The position numbers were made by a program, and so were the translations under genes. The notes beneath the pieces were generated by a model. It saw only the letters and a list, made by a program, of their open reading frames with translations, was not told where the DNA came from and searched no databases. Positions 1 to 5,548 of a DNA stretch of 6,707 nt are shown here, piece by piece. The first letter of the stretch is position 1; every line of letters begins with the position of its first letter. The stretch comes from Firmicutes bacterium ZCTH02-B6 (lineage in GTDB: Bacteria; Bacillota; Limnochordia; Limnochordales; ZCTH02-B6): positions 1-6,707 of the forward strand of contig LZRQ01000190.1 in assembly GCA_002159155.1 (NCBI GenBank), read 5' to 3'.

Positions 1-1310
1 GGCCGGAGCATGCCCGCCTCGACAGCGCCGATGGCCTCATAGAGGGCGGTGTTGTAAAAGCCCGAGGCGGGGTGCGCAGGCAGGAAGATCTGATCAGGAA
101 CCAGCGTCGACGCAGAGGCCAGGTAGGTGCTGGCCGCGAAGTCCGGGAAGGCGGTCTGGGACCGGCGGATGGCCAGCTTGGCGCCTTGCAGTGCGTGATT
201 GGTGTTGAGGTCCACGTCGGAGGCGATGGCGATCAGCAGGGCGGCCAGGTCCTTATGCCGCGACGCGGAGGTGATCATGTAGGCCTGCGGCTGGCCGAGC
301 TGGTTGGGACGTCCGTTGTCGGCACCCTTGGGGATCAGCGTGAAGACGAACTTGTCCCACAGGTAGTCCTCCGTCACGCCCAGGTCCCGCTGCCACTCGG
401 CCCAGAACCACATGCCGCCTGTCAGCTGCACACCCGCGGTGCCGTCCACCACGACGCTGCGGTGCACGGTCGGCCACGCCCACGAGGTCATGCCGTTGGG
501 CGTGAGCCGCTCCTGGGTCAGGGTCCGGAAGAAGTTGAGGGTCTCGAGAACCGCCTGCCGGTCCAGCACCAGCTTGCCGGTGGCGGGATCGACGTACTCG
601 CCCCCAAAGGCCACGATCAGCTGGAAGAAGTCGGGGCCGGCGGTGGGCCGGTGCAGGATGGGATACTCGACGAGGCCAGCGTCCCGCATCTTCTTGCCGA
701 CCTCTACCAGGTCCTGGAGCGTGAACTCGCCGTCGCGGACGCGCCGCGGCAGGTCGGCGATGTCGGCATCGCTCCAGCCGATGGCCTTCAGATGATCCTT
801 GCGGTAGAAGACCATCCGGACCTCGATGTCCTGCGGCACGCCGTAGCGTTTGCCGTCATAGGTAACGGACTCCCACAGGTGCGGGAAAAAGTCCTCAAAC
901 GTGCCGTCCCAGTAGCGCTCGATGTACTCGTCCATCGGGACGATCCAGCCCGCACTGGCCCAGGTGGCGATGTCCAGGTGGCTGGAGTTGATGATGTCCG
1001 GAATCGCGTTGGGGTCACCGGACTCGAACGCCAGGATGGCGCGGCGGCGGTAAGAATCCCACGTATCGGTCCAGAAGTCGGCCTCGACCTCGACCCGCAC
1101 GTTGGCACCGGCAGCTTCGAGGTACTTGTTCAGCCGCTCGGCGGCCAGCTTCAGGTTCTCAGCGCGATAGAAAGCCGGGGTATCGGGGCCAACGGTCCAA
1201 GCCCGCAGCTTGATAACTTCCTGGGCGTAGGCGGCCATCGCGGCGCCAAACAGCATAACTACGGCAAGAGCAATCGTTAGGATCCTTGCAGTCCACTTTC
1301 GGGCTCCCAC
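1..1310 (-). CDS. Extracellular solute-binding protein, family 1 (sugar ABC transporter), C-terminus cut by window edge
   Basis: This is probably the substrate-capturing component of a carbohydrate ABC importer, acting outside the membrane. Translation from GTG at 1310 gives 436 codons with no stop before the edge. The N-terminus is a classic signal peptide: R4, K5 and R9, a hydrophobic stretch at about 10-27, and an A-Y-A/QE cleavage site after residue 29. There is no lipobox cysteine. The mature part follows the family pattern, with an early IKLRAWTVGPDT strand, a PDIINSS segment, YGVPQDIEVRMVFYRKD, and a late LTGGMWFWAEWQ region. The start is set by AAGGAGGG at 1328-1321, ten bases upstream, and no earlier in-frame start follows that site. 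Permease genes would be expected beyond coordinate 1. The operator-bearing leader upstream suggests sugar-responsive control. The family is clear from sequence; the ligand cannot be told. Confidence 0.9.
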   Translation of the reverse strand, partial: MGARKWTARILTIALAVVMLFGAAMAAYAQEVIKLRAWTVGPDTPAFYRAENLKLAAERLNKYLEAAGANVRVEVEADFWTDTWDSYRRRAILAFESGDPNAIPDIINSSHLDIATWASAGWIVPMDEYIERYWDGTFEDFFPHLWESVTYDGKRYGVPQDIEVRMVFYRKDHLKAIGWSDADIADLPRRVRDGEFTLQDLVEVGKKMRDAGLVEYPILHRPTAGPDFFQLIVAFGGEYVDPATGKLVLDRQAVLETLNFFRTLTQERLTPNGMTSWAWPTVHRSVVVDGTAGVQLTGGMWFWAEWQRDLGVTEDYLWDKFVFTLIPKGADNGRPNQLGQPQAYMITSASRHKDLAALLIAIASDVDLNTNHALQGAKLAIRRSQTAFPDFAASTYLASASTLVPDQIFLPAHPASGFYNTALYEAIGAVEAGMLR

Positions 1311-1320
1311 TGTCGATGTA

Positions 1321-1328
1321 CCCTCCTT
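1321..1328 (-). promoter_or_regulatory. Shine-Dalgarno site of the solute-binding protein gene
   Basis: The minus strand reads AAGGAGGG, followed by ten bases and then GTG. It is a near-perfect anti-16S match and decides the non-ATG start at 1310. Confidence 0.8.
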
Positions 1329-1423
1329 CCCGTTTTTGCCGTCAGACGTCCTGTCCAATAGGCGATTGGGCGCGGACTGGAGCTCGCCACCTCCCCTTCC
1401 CGGCCGCTTCAGCGCAGGACCGG

Positions 1424-1461
1424 CCATGTTGGATCCGCGTATGCTGGATCCGCGAACATGG
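1424..1461 (-). repeat. Two-copy 15-bp tandem repeat folding into a hairpin in the binding-protein leader
   Basis: On the plus strand two 15-base units lie end to end, ATGTTGGATCCGCGT at 1426-1440 and ATGCTGGATCCGCGA at 1441-1455, matching at 13 of 15 positions. Because each unit contains the palindrome GGATCC and the flanks are CCATGTT (1424-1430) and AACATGG (1455-1461), the block also folds back on itself. This gives 13 base pairs, with a three-base bulge at 1452-1454 and a nine-base loop at 1437-1445. If transcription starts near 1465, the hairpin would lie at the extreme 5' end of the mRNA, where it could protect the message or affect initiation. That role is inference; the pairing is directly visible. 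Confidence 0.7.
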
Positions 1462-1472
1462 AAGCGCTTTCT
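1459..1472. promoter_or_regulatory. LacI/CcpA-type operator (cre-like)
   Basis: The plus strand reads TGGAAGCGCTTTCT. It matches seven of the eight fixed positions of the cre consensus TGNNANCGNTNNCA and has a palindromic AAGCGCTT core with the central CG typical of LacI-family operators. It lies 22 bases downstream of the TTGACA box, about where the start point of the binding-protein promoter would fall, so a bound repressor would block initiation. A dedicated LacI-family sugar regulator or CcpA could be the ligand. No such regulator gene is in the window. Confidence 0.6.
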
Positions 1473-1494
1473 TTTTGGTGGCGATTCTACTTGT

Positions 1495-1500
1495 TGTCAA
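1495..1500 (-). promoter_or_regulatory. Candidate -35 box (TTGACA) of the binding-protein promoter
   Basis: The minus strand carries a perfect TTGACA at 1500-1495. A 16-18 base spacer leads only to A-rich sequence (CAAAAA at 1477-1472), a poor -10 box, so the promoter may be weak or activator-dependent. A small inverted repeat, TTGTT-TGAC-AACAA, overlaps the box and could be a second protein site. The assignment rests on the box, the adjacent operator and the absence of other candidates in the 328-base gap. Confidence 0.4.
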
Positions 1501-1638
1501 ACAACTCCTTTTTCGTCCGCCCTACTTTTTGGATTGGCACATCGTCGCAGGTAATAGCCCGGTGAAATGCAGGGCGGCGCAAGCCGCGTCAAATCTGGCC
1601 TCCGGGAATCGCCAGCCTGCCTGACAGTGAGATCCTAT

Positions 1639-1878
1639 TCAGGATCCTACCCCGTTTCGAACCCACGCATAGACCAACGAATCCTGCGGCTCCGGCGACA
1701 AGTTGGGATACCTGTTCCACCGGCGCAGCACGCCTTCTCGCTCCATGCCGAGTTTCTCGAGGATCCGGGCGGAAGCGAGGTTATTCACGTGGCACGTGGC
1801 CCAGGTCCGGCAAATTTCCGGATTGGACCGCAACCACTCGACCACCGCCCGCCCCGCCTCGGTCATGATGCCTAGGCC
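1639..1878 (-). pseudogene. C-terminal remnant of a RimJ/RimL-type GNAT N-acetyltransferase
   Basis: The minus-strand frame ending in TGA at 1641-1639 encodes the second half of a GNAT fold. It begins at GIMTEAGRAVVEWL, the end of the acetyl-CoA loop and its helix. It continues through the highly typical CHVNNLASARILEKLGM segment and ends SLVYAWVR, as RimJ/RimL-type proteins do. The first half of the domain is missing, including the substrate-binding strands and most of the pyrophosphate loop. The arginine/glycine loop before GIMTEA is degraded to GAGL. The frame stays open upstream to 2028, but that part is the reverse of PEP-enzyme sequence and does not resemble a GNAT. A 5'-truncated, inactive gene is the simplest reading; a short functional protein is unlikely. 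Confidence 0.75.
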
Positions 1879-1911
1879 GGCGCCCGTCGGCGGGAACAAG
1901 CCCTTCAGAGC

Positions 1912-2191
1912 GTGCGCCGCAAGGGATGGCTGCTCATGCCCTTCATTCATTGGGCCGCACGGCGGGCCAGCCGCGCTGCAGCCCGGCGGGAGGCCGCCAA
2001 ATCCGCCATGGTGGCCCTCTTGGAGCACGGAGGTCGGCGGCTACCACTCCCACGGGGCCATTGTGACGCGGAAGTTCGGCATCCCGGCCGTGGCCAACGT
2101 CCCGGGCTTGCTCGCGGCTCTCCGGGATGGGGAGGTCGTCACGGTCAGTGGGGATCTGGGCACCGTCACGCGGCGGACGGAGGCCCCGTGA
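1912..2191 (+). pseudogene. Remnant of a PEP-utilising enzyme (PEP synthase/PPDK-like swivelling domain)
   Basis: Two plus-strand pieces in different frames look like parts of one gene. At about 2028-2191 the frame reads TEVGGYHSHGAIVTRKFGIP, then AVANVP and GEVVTVSGDLGTV, stopping at TGA 2189-2191. This is the C-terminal end of the phosphohistidine swivelling domain, including the histidine of the SHGAIV motif. At about 1912-2026, in another frame, an arginine/alanine-rich helix with REAAKSAMVALLEHG resembles the helical region that precedes that domain in multi-domain PEP-synthase-like proteins. The linker between them and the whole ATP-grasp part are missing, so this is a deleted, frameshifted relic. 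The swivelling-domain match is clear; assigning the first piece to the same gene is tentative. The 3' end overlaps the 3' end of the opposing aldolase gene by 26 bases. Confidence 0.65.
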
Positions 2192-2816
2192 CCGTTCGCC
2201 ATTCCTCCACCCATCGCCGCATGCGCTGGGTAAGAGCGGCGTAGTCGTGCGTCTTGGCCACGTCCTGCATGAGAGGGCTGGCAGCGCCGACCATGTTGGC
2301 GCCCGCGGCCACCCAGTCCTTGAGGGTCTCCACGGTCACGCCGCCCGACGGGCACCACAGCGCATGGGGCAGCGGACCCCGCAGCGCCTTCAAATACTCG
2401 GGGCCGACCACGCCTGCAGGAAACAGCTTGAGCACGTCGGCACCGGCCGCCAGCGCCTGCGCCGCCTCCGTGGGCGTCAAGATGCCCGGAATGACCGGCA
2501 CCCCGTAGCGATGGGCCGTGGCGATCACGTCCAGGGACAGCCCGGCGCTGACGATGTAGCGGGCGCCCGCGTCGATGGCCGCCCGGGCGCTGGCTTCATC
2601 CCAAATGGTCCCGGCGCCAACCAGCAGTTCCGGGAAACGCTGGCACAAGGTTGCGATGACCTTGGGCGATCCAGGTACCGTAGCGGTGATCTCAATGGTG
2701 CCCGCGCCGCCTTCCAGCAGCGCCTCGGCGACGCGCAGCGCCGTTTCCTGTTGATCGACACGCACCACCGGGATGACCCCGATCTCGAGTAAGCGGCTCA
2801 TCAGCTGCAGCTTCAC
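2166..2816 (-). CDS. eda: KDPG/KHG aldolase family protein (2-keto-3-deoxy-6-phosphogluconate aldolase-like)
   Basis: This class I aldolase-family protein cleaves 2-keto-3-deoxy sugar-acid phosphates, or 4-hydroxy-2-oxoglutarate, to pyruvate and an aldehyde in the cytosol. Starting at GTG 2816 it has 216 residues, normal for this TIM-barrel family. Visible motifs are VIPVVRV (R19), the catalytic glutamate in TIEIT (E42), VGAGTIWD, the Schiff-base lysine in DVLKLFPAG (K130), PSGGVTVETLKDW, and GAASPLM near the phosphate site. GGAGGAGG about ten bases upstream supports the GTG; the open frame runs back to 2912 but has no comparable ribosome site. The E. coli Eda motif EVTLRT is here EITATV, so the active-site arginine is absent, as in some relatives such as DgoA. 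KDPG specificity is therefore not assured. The C-terminal tail overlaps a PEP-enzyme relic on the other strand. It follows a DapA-type lyase gene after about 200 bases. Confidence 0.88.
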   Translation of the reverse strand: MKLQLMSRLLEIGVIPVVRVDQQETALRVAEALLEGGAGTIEITATVPGSPKVIATLCQRFPELLVGAGTIWDEASARAAIDAGARYIVSAGLSLDVIATAHRYGVPVIPGILTPTEAAQALAAGADVLKLFPAGVVGPEYLKALRGPLPHALWCPSGGVTVETLKDWVAAGANMVGAASPLMQDVAKTHDYAALTQRMRRWVEEWRTVTGPPSAA

Positions 2817-3017
2817 GGCGACACGGCCTCCTCCGGGATTGGCCCCTGGTTTGCTGGGGAAAGCAACTAGTTCGTTCTGGTTGCACCGGGTACGTTCCTT
2901 GCGGCCTTCCACGCCCTTCGCCGCCCACCGTGTCGCTGCCGGCGGGACCGCAAACGATCAAGTTCCCCTGCAGCTGTCAATGGCCCCGACCGGGCTGGTC
3001 CACGGCCGCGTGCCGGC
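2817..3017 (-). other. 201-base gap between lyase and aldolase genes, possible internal promoter
   Basis: No gene is supported here. The minus strand contains TTGACA at 2980-2975, but only weak -10 candidates (ATCGTT or TCGTTT) at the right distance. The GGAGGAGG ribosome site for the aldolase gene is at the low-coordinate end. An AACTAGTT palindrome sits near 2865-2872. The gap is long for a tight operon, so the aldolase gene may have its own promoter or a processed leader. I see no convincing intrinsic terminator with a T-run. Confidence 0.35.
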
Positions 3018-3905
3018 TTACAATGCCCCAACGGCCCGCAACGCCGCCTCGATCTCCTCCCGCGCCGCCACGTCCAGCCGCGGCTGCGGCGGCAGCGGGT
3101 CGCCCACGTCGAAGCCTTGCAGTTCCAGGGCTGCCTTGACTGCAGCCGCAAGAAGGTACTTCTGAAACAGCTCGTTCACCGGCCACAGCCGCCGCTGGAG
3201 GTCCATCGCCTCTTGCCAGCGGCCCGCCCGGCACAGGTCGTAAAGCTCGACGCTCTGGCGCGGGACGATGCAGGCGGGCCCGGCCATCCACCCGACCCCC
3301 CCAAGCATCATGACGAACAGCGGGATATGCGCCGAGGCTGCAAATACCTTTAGCCGCCCACCGAGGCGATTGGTAACGCTCAAGAGCCGCCCCGTGTTGC
3401 CGGTCGCGTCCTTGAGATAGCGGATGTTGTCCACGGCCGCCAGCTGTTCCAGAAGGCCGACGGTTAGATCGACGCCGGTAAACCGCGGGTTGTTGTACAC
3501 GATGACCGGGCAGTCGACGGCGGCGGCCACTTCTTTGAAGTACTGGGCTGCGTCGGTTTCCCGCAGAGGGAAGTAGCTAGAAAGGATAAGCACGATCCCA
3601 TCGGCCCCGAGCTCCCGGTAAGCCAGCGCCTCCTCAATGGCGCCCCGGGTCGACGCGCTCTCCACGCCGGGCACTACCGGCACTCGGCCGGCGGCTTCCT
3701 CGACGACGATGCGCACAATCTCCCGGCGCTGCCTGCGGCTTAAGTAAGCCACCTCGCCGGTACTGCCCAGAGGCGTGAGCCCATGCACACCCTGTGCGAT
3801 GAGGTGCCGCACCAGCCGGCGCAGGGTGGGCTCCTTGACGGACCCGTCCGCGTCGATAGGCGAGACCAGGTACGGGAACACGCCGTGGAATCCGGGGTCG
3901 TGCAC
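3018..3905 (-). CDS. DapA/N-acetylneuraminate-lyase superfamily protein, probable sugar-acid aldolase or dehydratase
   Basis: This 295-residue TIM-barrel protein has the hallmarks of the Schiff-base lyase superfamily: the PLGSTGEVAYLS loop (48-51 for STGE), the catalytic tyrosine in VIVYNNP (Y137), and the Schiff-base lysine in IRYLKDATGN (K165). The length is normal. In true dihydrodipicolinate synthases the segment after the tyrosine reads YNVPSRTG, whose arginine binds the substrate carboxylate. Here it reads YNNPRFTG, with phenylalanine in that place, as in lyases acting on sugar acids. Together with the KDPG-aldolase-like gene downstream, this favours a 2-keto-3-deoxy sugar-acid aldolase or dehydratase over lysine synthesis. 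The start is GTG at 3905, with AAGGAGAG about nine bases upstream. The stop is TAA at 3020-3018. The superfamily is certain; the substrate is inferred only as a class. Confidence 0.9.
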   Translation of the reverse strand: MHDPGFHGVFPYLVSPIDADGSVKEPTLRRLVRHLIAQGVHGLTPLGSTGEVAYLSRRQRREIVRIVVEEAAGRVPVVPGVESASTRGAIEEALAYRELGADGIVLILSSYFPLRETDAAQYFKEVAAAVDCPVIVYNNPRFTGVDLTVGLLEQLAAVDNIRYLKDATGNTGRLLSVTNRLGGRLKVFAASAHIPLFVMMLGGVGWMAGPACIVPRQSVELYDLCRAGRWQEAMDLQRRLWPVNELFQKYLLAAAVKAALELQGFDVGDPLPPQPRLDVAAREEIEAALRAVGAL

Positions 3906-3940
3906 GGATTAACTCTCCTTCCGCTCTTTCGCCGTCGCTT

Positions 3941-3991
3941 TCGCCCGTGACGCCTCCTGCGCCGTCACGCTCACAGCTCGCCCTTGACGCC
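3941..3991. repeat. Pair of 14-base direct repeats in the kinase-lyase gap
   Basis: TCGCCCGTGACGCC (3941-3954) and TCGCCCTTGACGCC (3978-3991) differ at one position and are spaced 37 bases start to start. The 142-base gap between the kinase stop and the lyase start is otherwise purine-rich on the minus strand (GGCGAAA-like motifs recur). The pair might be a protein-binding site or a chance result of biased composition. Confidence 0.35.
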
Positions 3992-4047
3992 TTTTTCGCC
4001 GCCACTCTCGTGATTCCCGCAGCGACGCCGCCGGGGGCGCGTCCACG

Positions 4048-5214
4048 TCATCCAGCTGCGATGCGGTGCGCTCGCTCCCGCCAGTAGCCGATTTTGATCC
4101 GGTGCCAGCCGGTCAACATCGAGTCGGCCTCCGGATCGCCGGTGTCCACCAGCAACGGCCGGTCGCCCAGCTCCGCGAGCTTCCCGGGAGTGGCGACGAC
4201 GATGAGGTTGTCCTTGCCGATACGCTTGACGACCGCGCTGCTGATCTGCTGGTTCCCACGGCCCAGCAAATATCCCTGGCCCCCTACTGGCGTGACGATG
4301 AGCTTGCACGGGTACTTTTCGATGTACTGCAACAGTTCCCGTTCCGAGGCGTCCAGCGCCAGCACCTGGCCGTCCATGACCACATCGACGCCCAAAAGGG
4401 TGCACGGCAGGTCCAGCGCCTGCATGATCGCCCTAGTAGTGGTGCCGGGACCGATGATATAGCAGACGCCGGGCTCCATGGTTTCCACGATGTCCTGGGC
4501 GATGCCGTGCTGTGACGCGAGCTCGCTCTCGGGCGTGGGCGCCTTGGGGTTTTGCAGGAGGGTTTCATCCAAGGGTACTTTCAGGTACCCAAAGAGGGCA
4601 GTCCTTAGCTCGTCGTGCCGCACCGCGTCCTCGTCGATGTCCACCACTTCCCGCTCAGCTACGGGCAGGGGACCTTCGGTCAAATAGCGGCGGACGAGCT
4701 CGCCGGCTTGCCCCGGCGAGTTGGCATACACCGGCGAATGAATCTTGACGCCCGCCGGTATGCCCAGCACCACCTGCTCACCGTCCACCGCGGCACAGAT
4801 GTCCCTGGCTGTCCCGTCGCCCCCGGCAAAGAGGAGCAGGGCGACGCCTGCCGCAGCCATGGTCCGTGCGGCGGCTTGGGTGTCTGCGCCGCTGGTGGCC
4901 GGGAGCCCGCCAGAGGCCGAAGTACCGTGAGCCGTCGCCCGTCCTGCCTGCGGCACATAGACGACCTCCGTGCGGAAGCCGAGCCGGCGCGCCACATTCT
5001 CTCCCATCTCACCCCCACAGGTGACGACAACCAGCTCGTCGCGCAGCGGGAGCAGCTTCTCCAGCGCCCGGGCAGCCTTGGTCGCCGCCTCAGGCACAGC
5101 GCCTCGCTCCAGTGCCTCTTGGAGCGCTGCGAGGCCGTCGGTGCCTTTGAGCCCGACGCGGCCGCCCATGCCCGCGATGGGATTGACGATGAGGCCGATC
5201 TTTTTCAAGTTCAT
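4048..5214 (-). CDS. ATP-NAD kinase / AcoX family protein (COG3199-like)
   Basis: The 388-residue protein opens with KKIGLIVNPIAGMGGRVGLKG, the N-terminal signature of the AcoX branch of the NAD-kinase/diacylglycerol-kinase superfamily. It carries the nucleotide-site motif LLLFAGGDGTARD, with GGDGT at 131-135. Later family-typical stretches are LGIPAGVKIHSPVYA, CYIIGPGTTTRAI, LLGVDVV and TPVGGQGYLLGRGNQQIS. Members are predicted ATP- or polyphosphate-dependent NAD kinases; one is encoded in acetoin operons (AcoX), but its reaction is not well proven. A glycine/alanine/threonine-rich stretch at about 90-112 looks like a lineage-specific linker. The ATG has no good ribosome site, but ATGA overlaps the TGA ending the upstream regulator frame, pointing to translational coupling. 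In this cluster it could provide NADP for sugar-acid dehydrogenation or phosphorylate a small substrate; both are inference. Confidence 0.88.
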   Translation of the reverse strand: MNLKKIGLIVNPIAGMGGRVGLKGTDGLAALQEALERGAVPEAATKAARALEKLLPLRDELVVVTCGGEMGENVARRLGFRTEVVYVPQAGRATAHGTSASGGLPATSGADTQAAARTMAAAGVALLLFAGGDGTARDICAAVDGEQVVLGIPAGVKIHSPVYANSPGQAGELVRRYLTEGPLPVAEREVVDIDEDAVRHDELRTALFGYLKVPLDETLLQNPKAPTPESELASQHGIAQDIVETMEPGVCYIIGPGTTTRAIMQALDLPCTLLGVDVVMDGQVLALDASERELLQYIEKYPCKLIVTPVGGQGYLLGRGNQQISSAVVKRIGKDNLIVVATPGKLAELGDRPLLVDTGDPEADSMLTGWHRIKIGYWRERAHRIAAG

Positions 5215-5518
5215 GGGTCCGGTTTCACCACCGCATCCGTTGGCGTCCCGTCACCGCCACCATCGCCTGCCTCCACAAACTGCTGCAACGCGGTCAGCCG
5301 GTCATCCCATAGCGCTCGAAGAAGTCCAACCACAGCTTGAGCTGCATCAAGGCAGCGGGCGCTGGACTCAGAGCGACCGGGGTTTCCCGGCCGGCTTTGC
5401 GGCTTGTGACCAGCTGGGCCTCCTCCACCACCTGCAGGTGCTTGTGGACCGCGGTCCGGGAGATGGGCAGGCGCTCGGCCAATTGCGCGCTGGAGAGCTC
5501 CGTCCCCGACGTGGCCAC
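5211..5518 (-). pseudogene. ArsR-type winged-helix regulator, broken by a one-base frameshift
   Basis: The first 70 residues from GTG 5518 encode a winged helix: AQLAERLPISRTAVHKHLQV is the recognition helix-turn-helix, followed by the EEAQLVTSRKAGRE wing and the WLDFFERY helix. The frame then reaches TGA at 5296-5294. In the neighbouring frame the expected ArsR ending continues from TGG at 5309 as WDDRLTALQQFVEAGDGG and stops at TGA 5213-5211. One base missing near 5309-5311 explains the break; restoring it gives about 102 residues, a normal ArsR length. The restored stop overlaps the kinase start as ATGA, a sign that this was a coupled gene pair. GTG 5518 leaves little of the usual first helix. 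Matching residues (ARIAKVWQA) continue upstream to a TAG just after the preceding gene's TAA, so the N-terminus may also be lost. No slippery heptamer is visible. A sequencing error is possible. Confidence 0.7.
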
Positions 5519-5548
5519 CGCCTGCCATACCTTGGCTATTCGGGCCTA

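Larger units (their letters stand above)
1311..1638. other. Intergenic leader between the acetyltransferase remnant and the binding-protein gene
   Basis: This gap of about 330 bases holds the TTGACA box, the operator, the tandem-repeat hairpin and the Shine-Dalgarno site listed separately. Its minus-strand transcript would have an untranslated leader of about 155 bases. Another short inverted repeat, CCAAT with ATTGG, lies in the leader near 1358-1372. The T-rich block at 1471-1545 is less GC-rich than its surroundings, as expected for a promoter region. I see no convincing gene here; the short frames on either strand lack ribosome sites and recognisable domains. Confidence 0.6.

Noticed and set aside
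72..1280. Long plus-strand open frame of 402 codons
   Set aside because: It lies exactly antisense to the solute-binding protein, has arginine/glycine/valine-rich low-information sequence and no domain. The minus-strand frame gives a signal peptide and a clear family match.
1286..1624. Plus-strand frames in the leader region
   Set aside because: They have no ribosome site or domain and overlap the promoter, operator and repeat elements of the minus-strand gene.
1631..1646. GATCCT-ATTC-AGGATC hairpin at the end of the acetyltransferase remnant as a terminator
   Set aside because: The six-base stem is perfect, but it is short and AT-containing and no T-run follows on either strand, so an intrinsic terminator is not supported.
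1280..1765. Several GGATCC hexamers as a dispersed repeat family or mobile-element trace
   Set aside because: Outside the tandem pair the flanks do not match, so they are most likely chance palindromes; no transposase or terminal repeats were found.
2127..2792. Plus-strand open frame of 221 codons, and similar frames at 4066-4515 and 4615-5340
   Set aside because: These are antisense to the aldolase and kinase genes, which show catalytic motifs; the plus-strand products show none.
5300..5320. Programmed ribosomal frameshift in the ArsR gene
   Set aside because: There is no slippery heptamer, internal ribosome site or downstream hairpin obvious at the shift point; an indel or sequencing error is simpler.
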